The position numbers and the translations under genes are program-made. Shown one piece after another: positions 25,201 through 32,942 of a stretch of 64,000 bases of DNA; positions within the stretch are counted from its first letter, which is position 1, and each line of letters begins with the position of its first letter. The notes below the pieces were generated by a model, which was given only the letters and a program-made list of their open reading frames with translations, was not told the DNA's origin and did not search any database. This stretch comes from Fibrobacter succinogenes (GTDB lineage Bacteria > Fibrobacterota > Fibrobacteria > Fibrobacterales > Fibrobacteraceae). Location: assembly GCA_902791475.1 (NCBI GenBank), contig CADAWC010000029.1, forward strand, positions 53,176-117,175, read 5' to 3'.

Positions 25201-27743
25201 TCAAAATCAAAATTTTCGAACGACGCCTGATGGAGCATCTGTTCGCTCGAAAGCGAAGTTCCTTCAGTCAAATACCAATCACGGCTATGATCTATCAGCG
25301 CTAATTTACCATCAAAGTACATATTTTCGAATATGCCATCTTTATTATTGATATGGCGTCCAAGAATTCCATTTTTTTTATCTCTAGGACCTTTTATAAT
25401 ACTCGCGGAATAGACGTTATACACAGTATCTCCCCAAAAGACTCTTGCATTGGAGCCACCAATAACGCCGCCAATATTTTCATGTCCCTTGATAACACTT
25501 ACAGAATATCCATCTTTGAGGTAAGAGGCAAAACAGCCGATAAGGCCTCCAACATTTCTCGATCCTTTGACAGTGCCCGTGCTACCCACCTTGAGAATGC
25601 TGTCTTTATACGCGGCACCAATAAGACCTCCCACCTGATCATCCCCTTTAACATCACCATCATACGAAACAACATTACTTATAAAAGATTTCTCTATTTG
25701 ACCGCCAAGCACACCTGCATATTCCCCACCACTAACTTTTGAATTTTTGAAGACAAGATTTTTTATTGATGATTGACTTGCAAATCCGAAAAGCCCTGCA
25801 TAAAATTGGTTTTGCGTATCGACAGTCAAACCTTCAATAACATGATTATTCCCTTCAAAGGTTCCCGTAAACGGTTTACGTTCTTCTCCAATAGGGGTAA
25901 AGTTTGAGGAAGAAGCATCGATATCTTCGACAAGTTCATAGTTCGCAAGCAACGGATGGCTAATGCTATTGCCTATTTTCTTTAGGTCTTCAAAAGTCGC
26001 AATTTCAATATGGTTCGGCACAGCCATATAACTAGTTGTTCCCCAAACAGTGTCGGACTCGTTGGCGTAACCGATTCTATAGCTGTAATAAATGGAATCC
26101 TTCGCTTCGTTCAAACGAACAAGTTCCAGCCACTTACCAAACAGTTCGTAACCGACATCTTTTTCAGCGGCAACTATAGGTTTCTCTTGCCATTTCGCCG
26201 CCTTTGTGGGGACAGCGATAGCAATAATATTTGCGGTAGCCTTTGCATTTTTACCCAAGTTCACCAAATAAGGATAAGACTCTCCTTCATCAATATTCCA
26301 AATGCCTAAAGTATCTCTTGTACCAAGCTCATAGAAATCGCAAGATTCGTAAATATCAAATACACTTCCTTCGTACTCTATTTTAAAATTGCATTTTGAC
26401 ATGTTTTCCCAGCCGACAAAACTGGACAAATGCTTCATGGCAGAATCCGAAAGCCCAATACCGACCTCGCTCGTATCAATCCCAGCCAAATCAACATTCC
26501 AATAGCAACTATTTACAGAATCCCCTTCGCTAAACCCGCTGACATATAAATACGCAGAATCCCTATCATTCGGCAATTCAATTTTCCCGACAGAATAACT
26601 CCCATAAATCGATCCCCAGTTACCACCTGCAAAGCTACCCGCATATAAATACTCGTTTCTCAATACTTTTACAGTCCCGGTAGCATACGAATATTCAATT
26701 TGTCCACCGCGAGAATTTTCACCGACCAAGCCACCAACAGTTCCATATCCCGAAACATTTCCCGTCGCGTAAGCTTCGGATATTTTAGCCTTATTCAATC
26801 CAACAAGCCCACCAATACATTCCGAAAAGTATCCCTGATTAAAGGACATGATATCAACAGAGGCATAGCTCAGCTCAACAAAGCCATTTTCATTCAACCC
26901 GACAAGGCCACCAATGTTCGACGCAGCCTTTTCAACCTCAGGAACAATAATCCCCATAGCATAGCTTTTAGTAATTGACGGGTGAACACGAGAATTACTT
27001 TCACCAACAAGACCACCTACATTCTTAGATTCATTATTAATCCCTACAAATATTTCAACATCGGCAAAACTTTCTTGAACATGACCTTCAAGGGTACCGA
27101 TTAAACCACCGACATTTCTTCGACCTCGAACAACCCCTTTAAACGATGATTTTTGGACAAACGAAGTATCATTTTCCAATTTACCAACAATACCACCGAC
27201 ATACCGCAAGCCTTCTACATGGCCATCCATCACATGGACATTTGTAATTTGCCCCTTAGATAAGCCTACAACACCACCAACGTAATCCGAATGAGGAGCG
27301 TAATCCGTATCATATCCACCATACACTCTCAAATGTTCGAATTTTAGATTGGATAAAGAACCATCCAATTGTGCAATAAAACCTACATAATGAAGGCACG
27401 GCAGCCATATACGGAGATTCTTGATAACATGATCCTGCCCATCGATGCTCCCAGAAAACGGGATAATAACTGTCGAGTTTTGAACTTGACCAATGGCAAT
27501 AAAACTATTGCACACATGACCATTACAGTATTCATGCTCCGAGGCCGAAGCATCGATATCTTTTGTCAAGATGTAATTGGACGAATAAAGATAGGCGTTC
27601 TTGCCAATAGATTTCAAATCTTCATAATCTTCAATTTGGAACGGCTTTGCTGTGGAGCCGTCACCTTTCATAATGCCGTTCGCGGCAAAAGAAGGCATTG
27701 CAAGCAAAATCAACAAAGCCTGAATAACGTATTTTAAATTCAT
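22284..27743 (-). CDS. Giant GLUG-repeat surface protein with C-terminal sorting-type domain
   Basis: 1819 aa with signal peptide (LLILLAMPSFAA). The body contains dozens of GLUG motifs (GGLVGLNENGFVELSYAS, GGLIGTLEGHVQESFADV), short beta-helix turns seen in bacterial surface proteins. At a larger scale four blocks begin with EDLKxIG...IDASAS (about residues 38, 586, 899, 1224), each about 300 residues. The last 75 residues form a beta domain (VTLLFEIPKAAPVKFALVDM...GRYVGVLQVGGKATEKVMLL) like C-terminal signals of type IX secretion cargo, which fits Fibrobacter. Probably an adhesin or surface-layer protein. It is followed by a terminator and preceded by the FISUMP lipoprotein gene. Confidence 0.85.
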   Translation of the reverse strand: MNLKYVIQALLILLAMPSFAANGIMKGDGSTAKPFQIEDYEDLKSIGKNAYLYSSNYILTKDIDASASEHEYCNGHVCNSFIAIGQVQNSTVIIPFSGSIDGQDHVIKNLRIWLPCLHYVGFIAQLDGSLSNLKFEHLRVYGGYDTDYAPHSDYVGGVVGLSKGQITNVHVMDGHVEGLRYVGGIVGKLENDTSFVQKSSFKGVVRGRRNVGGLIGTLEGHVQESFADVEIFVGINNESKNVGGLVGESNSRVHPSITKSYAMGIIVPEVEKAASNIGGLVGLNENGFVELSYASVDIMSFNQGYFSECIGGLVGLNKAKISEAYATGNVSGYGTVGGLVGENSRGGQIEYSYATGTVKVLRNEYLYAGSFAGGNWGSIYGSYSVGKIELPNDRDSAYLYVSGFSEGDSVNSCYWNVDLAGIDTSEVGIGLSDSAMKHLSSFVGWENMSKCNFKIEYEGSVFDIYESCDFYELGTRDTLGIWNIDEGESYPYLVNLGKNAKATANIIAIAVPTKAAKWQEKPIVAAEKDVGYELFGKWLELVRLNEAKDSIYYSYRIGYANESDTVWGTTSYMAVPNHIEIATFEDLKKIGNSISHPLLANYELVEDIDASSSNFTPIGEERKPFTGTFEGNNHVIEGLTVDTQNQFYAGLFGFASQSSIKNLVFKNSKVSGGEYAGVLGGQIEKSFISNVVSYDGDVKGDDQVGGLIGAAYKDSILKVGSTGTVKGSRNVGGLIGCFASYLKDGYSVSVIKGHENIGGVIGGSNARVFWGDTVYNVYSASIIKGPRDKKNGILGRHINNKDGIFENMYFDGKLALIDHSRDWYLTEGTSLSSEQMLHQASFENFDFDGVWTIQEGESYPYFKGTDAVLPEKLVDDGSINILDGEGTDERPYLISSYEDLKYIGKYEYGLDKVYKLTHLINASASAEENCVDGVCAGFEPIGGKDGFSGKLIGGEQQHQLEKKVVTEMFGIYNLTINRPSEDYVGLFTKLNPKSEISHMAFFDNTIVGKNYVGSIAGLDEGAVIDSILTDTLSISGHNYVGVIAGAKEGGSAKHVYINPEANVSGKKYVGSFVGSSKKTFYWNAWSMARVSGDSYVGGFAGIDSASTYKNIACASHVQGQSKTGNVMGETSKSTFTSVYYDGEVWEYDNSSVGKSMTTKEMLDVSSYENWDFQTTWTQTSSSCYPVLAWFAMGNTCPTTLHPKFQMKGSGTEKDPFIVKTYEDLKAIGYGKYKLSSVYQLANDIDASASNEEGGFLSFGNYKYDSYFGVKYEHEGTIVFTGKFHGKGHAIKRIDIVSVGIGGLFYTIGEDAVVDSLRMEVTQGLKMSAALAHENKGLVDYVKVVADTIDVDGGLVYENEGTIRNSTFKGSIKDGSGLVTTNKGLISACTTWVDVFDARYNGGSGFVNENRGTIENSVANGSIKGRDVAGFALKVNADGVIRNSHASVDVNGAGFVQENFGDVVNCFATGTAFYGFVSTNKGNIEKSFAIGNSIDSTSNSRAFANSNEGNIRKSYSLGKGHDYFIYVNGGLIEDSYAIGVNEFWVKMDTGVVKNSYIAERPCQKNAEDRKLTDLSACVVKDNVYFEYDPKNHNREGLFWFPEYLHRQKTFTGFDFDSVWYIKEGVTYPLLRGMPNMPVATGEAVSFESNKSLANNVRNKLLDEAIILDTAAVKVLKLDSASSALVDSLAKAKSPSGKFDLTYRVGVVLSSDTLWSASTTAKLELASSNGIPEIAIARSANFKAAFQNAHVTLLFEIPKAAPVKFALVDMQGRVVRTFNLGRRTTGAHFESLDAGEVARGRYVGVLQVGGKATEKVMLLKK

Positions 27744-27761
27744 ATCATTCCTCTCACAACT

Positions 27762-29192
27762 TTAATTTAAATTTTTGATGCAGCGTACGGAATACCCATT
27801 ATCCTTAAGTCCATCGCTAAATGAATCTATAGATGCATTTTCGATAACAATACTTAGCGCATAAGAATCTGCATCAGGGCTTTCTGAGGCCACCCAAAGA
27901 TAAGCAGAATTGCCTTCGAGATTAAACGAGCCACCATTATGCCTAAAACCACCAGGAAGCACAGAAAAGTCATAATCATCGACTTTTTCAAAATAAGACC
28001 ATCCTGATCTTGACTTGAGATTTTTGCCTGCATTACTCCAACCGCCCACAGTTGCCACCAAAGTTTTCCAGTCAGTCGAATCGGGTAAACGCCAGCCTGA
28101 AGGACAAACATCCATCGCTTTTTCCCATGTGTAGAGGCGCCCATACTTATCGCAATATTTTAGAGAATCATTGTAGCAATAGCTACTTTCCGTTTCATAG
28201 TTCAAATTTTGCGCCATCCAAATCTGGCATCCAATCTTAACAGTACTGTAAATTTGCCCATCACGTTCGTCAATCCATTCACCAAGTTCAGATTCATCTG
28301 TACCGTCAGTATTGCATTGTGCAGTAGAAGTGCTATCGTCATCGGCTAAAGTTTTCACATAGTTTTCAAAAGTGGGCACAGACTCTGCGAAGCCCCAGCG
28401 TTCAATGTTTTTGCGAATGGAGTCCAGCTCGCTGCTTGCCTCAGCCGTTCTTGCCCAGTTCGCCAATTCAGTTTTCGAGCGTTCATCCAGCGTGCCATTC
28501 TTTGCAATCGTAGCAGAGTATTCATCCAGACGTTCTGCAAGATTTGCATCGCCAGCGCTCGCCAGCATCATCACGCTTACCGCCAAGAGCGCCGCATTTC
28601 CATCGCCTTTTTCAAAGATGTTCAAGTTTTCAAATTCAGAAGTTTCGCGAGTTGCCCCTGCAATACCGAATGATGCAAGCACTTCTTTTTCAGCTTGTTT
28701 TTTCGCATCGGCAAAAATCATTCCTTTTTCCGCTACTAAATTTTTCACGCGAGCGTATTCCAAGCTGGTAAGTATATTGACATTCACACTCTTACGATTT
28801 TTGAGATTTGTAATCGCCTGGAGCGTTATCCCATCCGAAGACTTTACCCCTGTAACTTCATTGAGGAAATAACCCGATACTTCAAACAAGGCACAAGTAG
28901 AAGACAAAGTAATACTATCAACATTGTAATCGCCTTTATCGCTCTTAACGACGCTTTCGAAATGTTCGCCCGTCAATTCCATCGTCTTACAATCAACGCC
29001 CTGCACCGTCACGGAAGCACCCGTCAAGAACGGTCCCTTCTGCGAGACTCCCGCAATTTCTCTATCCTTGATAGCGACAACACCTTCGCTTTCTTCGCTC
29101 GTACCGGCTGTTTTTCCGCCATCAGAACACGCACAAAACACAAGTCCAAATGCAAGCATTGCAAAACCGGATATAAACTTATTCAAAACCAT
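27762..29192 (-). CDS. FISUMP-domain lipoprotein (TIGR02145)
   Basis: 476 aa from ATG 29192; a GTG at 29204 would overlap the upstream stop and cannot be excluded. Lipobox FCAC near residue 20. Residues about 40-285 are a module shared with the two histidine-phosphatase lipoproteins at 32943-37207: an AGVSQKGPFLTGASV start, SVNVNILTSLEYARV, LLAVSVMMLAS and SIRKNIERW. Residues about 305-476 are the FISUMP domain (QIWMAQNLNYETESSYCYND, YGRLYTWEKAMDVCPSGWRL, YSVRCIKN), frequent in Fibrobacter and of unknown function. It lies 8 nt after the TIGR02147 gene and 18 nt before the GLUG gene, so all three are likely one transcript. Confidence 0.88.
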   Translation of the reverse strand: MVLNKFISGFAMLAFGLVFCACSDGGKTAGTSEESEGVVAIKDREIAGVSQKGPFLTGASVTVQGVDCKTMELTGEHFESVVKSDKGDYNVDSITLSSTCALFEVSGYFLNEVTGVKSSDGITLQAITNLKNRKSVNVNILTSLEYARVKNLVAEKGMIFADAKKQAEKEVLASFGIAGATRETSEFENLNIFEKGDGNAALLAVSVMMLASAGDANLAERLDEYSATIAKNGTLDERSKTELANWARTAEASSELDSIRKNIERWGFAESVPTFENYVKTLADDDSTSTAQCNTDGTDESELGEWIDERDGQIYSTVKIGCQIWMAQNLNYETESSYCYNDSLKYCDKYGRLYTWEKAMDVCPSGWRLPDSTDWKTLVATVGGWSNAGKNLKSRSGWSYFEKVDDYDFSVLPGGFRHNGGSFNLEGNSAYLWVASESPDADSYALSIVIENASIDSFSDGLKDNGYSVRCIKNLN

Positions 29193-29200
29193 AGTCTCAC

Positions 29201-30028
29201 TCACTCGTTAATCTTTTCCGTCAGCGGGAAAAGTTGCATATTCAAGCGGCAAACTTTTTCAATCTTTTTGTCGGCAGAAACAATCGACACAATGCGCTTG
29301 CGGAACGCCGCAATTTCATCCACAACCTTCTTGTAGCTTTCGGCTGTCATGCCCATCGTGATGCCGCTAAAGTGGCGTTCCGAAATAGGCAATTTATCCA
29401 AAGCGTCAAGCGCAAACTCGCCCATCTGGCGCAACAGCGAATGCACCGCCACGGCCACCACATTCAAATTTCCCGTCGAAAGCGAAGTACTCGTCTGGTG
29501 ATAATTCCCTTTGATATCGCGAGTCAAAAGTCCCGCCTTGAGCAAGAAACGCAAACTTTCACTCACGTCAGCAGCAGAAATCGCAGGCTTGCACTTCTTG
29601 GCAATTTCGTTCGGCTTTGCGCCCGGCATAGCCACAGCCAATTCGCGGACCACAGAATGTTTCCAAGTCTCGTAGTAGGTGTACATCTCGCTGCCAAGAA
29701 TTTTCACGCGATTCGCTTCACCAAGCGCCTGCATTTCCTCAAAGCACTTCTTCTTTTCCTGTTCCGTCTTTGCTCCCTCATAACGTACCAGCAAAACGAA
29801 GTAATCCAATTCATAGCCAAGCAAGCCCATTGCAAGTGCAGTCTTTTTCGCTCCTTCTTCGCGAAGACGCGTCTTGCCATCACTTACCAATTTCAAGTAC
29901 GAGCCCGACGCAAATCCAGCCACCTTCGCAAACTCGCGCCACGTAAACGCAGAACAGCGCTTGCGTTCCTTGTAATAGTCGAGAATATACTCGCGATAGT
30001 TCTTGTATTCCGTAACCGATTTCATCAC
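29201..30028 (-). CDS. TIGR02147-family protein (DUF4423), putative regulator
   Basis: 275 aa (MMKSVTEYKNYREYILDYYK), no signal peptide. The N-terminal 70 residues look like a helix-turn-helix region (WREFAKVAGFASGSYLKLVS), and the rest is all-helical with the TIGR02147 pattern (LLKAGLLTRDIKGNYHQTST, GMTAESYKKVVDEIAAFRKR). This family is expanded in Fibrobacter; members are often next to secreted lipoprotein genes, as here, where it directly precedes the FISUMP lipoprotein. A role as transcription regulator of the neighbour is inferred from the fold and context only. Confidence 0.85.
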   Translation of the reverse strand: MMKSVTEYKNYREYILDYYKERKRCSAFTWREFAKVAGFASGSYLKLVSDGKTRLREEGAKKTALAMGLLGYELDYFVLLVRYEGAKTEQEKKKCFEEMQALGEANRVKILGSEMYTYYETWKHSVVRELAVAMPGAKPNEIAKKCKPAISAADVSESLRFLLKAGLLTRDIKGNYHQTSTSLSTGNLNVVAVAVHSLLRQMGEFALDALDKLPISERHFSGITMGMTAESYKKVVDEIAAFRKRIVSIVSADKKIEKVCRLNMQLFPLTEKINE

Positions 30029-30180
30029 AACATAAATTTACTTAATCACACATACGTTCGCAAGGTTTTATAATATTTAATCAAAAACAAAAATGGCGAT
30101 TTTAAGCAAATTTAAGCAGCTTTCAAAATACATTAAAGAAAATTCAAAAACATAAAACAAAAATTGAATTCTATAGAACA

Positions 30181-30210
30181 AAAAAAATCCCCCGGCGTAA
30201 TGCCGAGGGA
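30181..30210 (-). terminator. Terminator after the decarboxylase beta gene
   Basis: Minus strand TCCCTCGGC, loop, CGCCGGGGGA then eight T residues. It lies between the stop at 30305 and the TIGR02147 gene start. Confidence 0.88.
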
Positions 30211-30225
30211 ATTTAAAGTTTTCAT

Positions 30226-30296
30226 TTCGTCATCCTGAACAACGTGAAGGATCCAGTAAAATCTTGGGATTGCTTCGCGCTGCTCGCAATGACGAA
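30226..30296. repeat. 71-bp dispersed repeat with 8-bp terminal inverted repeats
   Basis: Begins TTCGTCAT and ends ATGACGAA. The interior holds CATCCTGAAC...GAAGGATCCAGT, the motif recurring at 39352-39402, 50333-50375, 51666-51868 and 53226-53290. It is inserted between a gene end and its terminator. Confidence 0.8.
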
Positions 30297-30304
30297 TCAG
30301 TAAA

Positions 30305-31465
30305 CTAGCTCAAGCGGCTGATCATATAACCAGCGCAAACTGCCGTACCAATCACGCCGGACACGTTCGGGCCCATAGCGTGCATGAGGAGGAAGTTCTG
30401 CGGGTCATACTTGGCACCTTCAACCTGAGAAACACGGGCAGCCATCGGCACAGCGGAAACGCCTGCGGAACCGATAAGCGGGTTCACCGGGTTCTTCGGA
30501 GAGCACTTGTTCATGATCTTTGCGAGGAGCAAACCGCCGAAAGTGGAGAAGCCAAAGGCAACCACACCCATAGCGATGATCATGAGAGTCTGCGGCTTGA
30601 GGAAGATGTCAGCAGACATCGTGAGACCCACGGACGTGCCGAGGAAGATCGTCACAATGTTCATGAGTTCGTTCGAAGAAGTCTTCACGAGGCGTTCAAC
30701 GACACCTGCTTCCTTGAAGATGTTGCCCATCATAAGCATGATGATAAGGGCAGAAGCATCCGGCACGACGAGCACGCAAACGATCATCACCATCACGGCA
30801 AACACGATGCGTTCGGCCTTGGAAACCTGGCGGAGAGCCTTCATGCGAATCTTGCGTTCAGCGTCGTTCGTCATAGCGCGCATGATAGGCGGCTGGATGA
30901 GCGGCACGAGAGCCATGTAGGTGTAAGCAGCAACGGCGATGGGGCCGATGAGGTGCTTAGCAAGCTTGTTCGCAGTGAAGATGGACGTCGGACCGTCAGC
31001 ACCACCGATGATACCGATGGAAGCTGCTTCACCGAGCGTAAAGCCACCGAGAGCAACAGCTGCAAACATGGTCGCAAACACGCCAAACTGTGCGCCACCA
31101 CCGAGGATGAGCGTACGCGGATTAGCGATAAGCGGTCCAAAGTCCGTCATGGCACCCACGCCCAAGAAGATGATGGGCGGGAAGAGTTCCAGATGGATAC
31201 CCTGGCTGATGTAGTAGTAGAGACCGCCAGTCGGGCTGAACATACCTTCGATGCTCCAGCCACCGTCGTAGAACGCGACGGACGGGATGTTCACCGCAAG
31301 TGCACCGATTGCGATCGGCAAGAGCAGAAGCGGTTCGTATTTTTTGACAATCGCAAGGAACATCAACACGAAGCTCACGATCCACATGATTACCATCGGA
31401 ACGGTAATCTGCGCGAATCCTGTGCTCGAGGCGAAGTCCGCGACTGAGTTAATAATTCCACTCAT
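30305..31465 (-). CDS. Na+-translocating decarboxylase beta subunit
   Basis: 386 aa, at least nine membrane segments. This is the integral membrane subunit that couples decarboxylation of a biotin-bound carboxyl group to Na+ export in oxaloacetate, methylmalonyl-CoA or glutaconyl-CoA decarboxylases. Family stretches: the functional Asp region GGADGPTSIF, LLMHAMGPNVSGVIGTAVCA near the end and PLIGSAGVSAVPMAARVSQ. It is preceded by the biotin carrier (14-nt gap) and the gamma-like subunit. In a succinate-forming rumen-type bacterium methylmalonyl-CoA is a plausible substrate, but the carboxyltransferase gene that would decide this is not in the window. Confidence 0.94.
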   Translation of the reverse strand: MSGIINSVADFASSTGFAQITVPMVIMWIVSFVLMFLAIVKKYEPLLLLPIAIGALAVNIPSVAFYDGGWSIEGMFSPTGGLYYYISQGIHLELFPPIIFLGVGAMTDFGPLIANPRTLILGGGAQFGVFATMFAAVALGGFTLGEAASIGIIGGADGPTSIFTANKLAKHLIGPIAVAAYTYMALVPLIQPPIMRAMTNDAERKIRMKALRQVSKAERIVFAVMVMIVCVLVVPDASALIIMLMMGNIFKEAGVVERLVKTSSNELMNIVTIFLGTSVGLTMSADIFLKPQTLMIIAMGVVAFGFSTFGGLLLAKIMNKCSPKNPVNPLIGSAGVSAVPMAARVSQVEGAKYDPQNFLLMHAMGPNVSGVIGTAVCAGYMISRLS

Positions 31466-31479
31466 TGACTTTTACCTCA

Positions 31480-31845
31480 TTAGGCAATGGTCATCAAGAC
31501 CTGGCCATCAGTAACAGTGTCGGTTTCCTTGACGGAGATAGAGGTAACCTTGCCTGCGCACGGAGCGACGACCGGGTTTTCCATCTTGAGGGCTTCGATA
31601 ACAGCCACTTCCTGGTTGACAGCAACAGTGTCACCAACGTTAACCTTGAGCTTGAACACAGAGCCAGCGAGCGGGCTCTTGACTTCGGTGCCACCAGCGA
31701 CGGCCGGAGCGGCTGCCGGAGCAGCAGGAGCCGGTGCCGGAGCGGCAACCGGAGCAGCAGGAGCTGCAGCAACTGCGGAATCAAGAACTTCTACTTCGAC
31801 GTCGTAGGTCTTGCCTTCGAAACTGATACGGACTGTTTTCTTCAT
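31480..31845 (-). CDS. Biotin carboxyl carrier subunit of Na+ decarboxylase
   Basis: 121 aa. N-terminal 25 residues (MKKTVRISFEGKTYDVEVEV), an Ala/Pro-rich flexible linker (about 27-52) and a C-terminal biotinyl domain ending VTDGQVLMTI. The biotinylation site reads EALKMEN, with Leu in place of the common Met of EAMKM; the target Lys is kept. It carries CO2 from the carboxyltransferase to the membrane beta subunit. It lies between the gamma-like and beta genes. Confidence 0.93.
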   Translation of the reverse strand: MKKTVRISFEGKTYDVEVEVLDSAVAAAPAAPVAAPAPAPAAPAAAPAVAGGTEVKSPLAGSVFKLKVNVGDTVAVNQEVAVIEALKMENPVVAPCAGKVTSISVKETDTVTDGQVLMTIA

Positions 31846-31893
31846 TTTTATTTTTCCTGGCTTAAAAGCCTGTTAAGTTTTAAAAGTTGAACC

Positions 31894-32730
31894 TTACTTG
31901 ACGATCGTCCAAGCAGGGGAGTTAATGTTTCTGTAAGCGGTCACGCGGCAGGGCTGACCAAGAGCCTGCGTTGCAGCAGCAGTAGCAATCACGAGGAACT
32001 GTTCGTTTGTCAGTCCCGGATGTTCTTCGAGGGCGGCGACGGCGGCAATGCCGAGGAACGCCTGGAGCTGCTTGTTGGTGAATCCCGGATGGATGCTCTT
32101 TGCATTCGGATCCCAGTCGCAGTGTGCCGGAGCACGAACCGCAGGAGCAGGAGCGGCAGCAGCGGCCGGAGCAGCCTTCTTAGCAGGAGCCGGAGCCTTG
32201 ACCTTGTCCAAACCGAGCTTCTTCATGATTGCGCTCATGATAGTGCAGAGGACGAGGAGGCCAATGATCACAGACATCACGACGATGAGGCCTGTAACCT
32301 GGAATTCGACGAGCTTGCCAAGGGTGAACTTCTGGACTTCACCATGGCACTTGCCAGCTTCCATCTTGCCATGGCAGTATTCGCTACCGAGCTTCGCCTT
32401 AGCAATCGGGAGCACGGCCGTACCGTTGGCATTTTCGACGGAATCGCGAATATCGCGGGCGCGAACGGACTGTTCGTATGTCTTATAAAGAATGGAATAG
32501 CCACCACCGTGAGTTTCCACAATCTGGAAAACAGTAGATTCATCCATCCACTTGAGCTGTTCCTTGATCGGAGCGGCAATGGAGTCCGGCATCAGAGCAA
32601 TCTGCTCGTCAAAACGGCCAACCTTTGCAGCCTTGGAAGCAGCAGGTTGAGCTACGATTTCAGACGCGAAGGCACCGGAAACCGTTGTCACCGCGGCAAA
32701 AAGCATAGCTTTCTTTAGTGTATCATTCAT
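31894..32730 (-). CDS. OadG-like gamma subunit with extra N- and C-terminal regions
   Basis: 278 aa, much longer than the usual 80-130 aa gamma subunit. Signal-like N-terminus, about 110 periplasmic residues with SEYCHGKMEAGKCHGE (two Cys/His pairs), one membrane helix (FQVTGLIVVMSVIIGLLVLC, about 147-170), an Ala/Pro/Lys linker, then a C-terminal domain (LQAFLGIAAVAALEEHPGLT, VTAYRNINSPAWTIV) like the C-terminal strand of decarboxylase gamma chains. The gamma chain tethers the carboxyltransferase to the beta subunit. The N-terminal periplasmic extension is unusual and could sense or bind metal. It is the first gene of the three-gene operon. Confidence 0.8.
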   Translation of the reverse strand: MNDTLKKAMLFAAVTTVSGAFASEIVAQPAASKAAKVGRFDEQIALMPDSIAAPIKEQLKWMDESTVFQIVETHGGGYSILYKTYEQSVRARDIRDSVENANGTAVLPIAKAKLGSEYCHGKMEAGKCHGEVQKFTLGKLVEFQVTGLIVVMSVIIGLLVLCTIMSAIMKKLGLDKVKAPAPAKKAAPAAAAAPAPAVRAPAHCDWDPNAKSIHPGFTNKQLQAFLGIAAVAALEEHPGLTNEQFLVIATAAATQALGQPCRVTAYRNINSPAWTIVK

Positions 32731-32805
32731 ATCGGAATGCGTCCATGTTTAATTAAGTGAACTGTTTGATAAAAATCAACGCGCGAGAATATAGCAATTT
32801 TAGTG

Positions 32806-32936
32806 ATTAGTGATTGGTGGTTAGTGGTTAGGATTGCAATAGGAACGTTCTTTTTACTTTCCTGTTTACTGCATACTGTTTACTAACCACTTATAACATT
32901 CCTGTTTACTGACCACTGTTTACTAACCACTGGCGA
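32806..32936. repeat. ACTAACCACT/TGTTTACT oligonucleotide repeats
   Basis: Tandem degenerate units: 'gtgattagtgattggtggttagtggttag', then repeated 'cctgtttactg...actgtttactaaccact'. It fills the gap between two genes and is related to the tracts at 44845-44978 and 57510-57600. Confidence 0.75.
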
Positions 32937-32942
32937 AGCCCG

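Noticed and set aside
30380..31447. Open frame of 355 codons, His/Asp-rich, plus strand
   Set aside because: Antisense to the decarboxylase beta subunit; the His-rich content comes from complementing Met/Ala codons.
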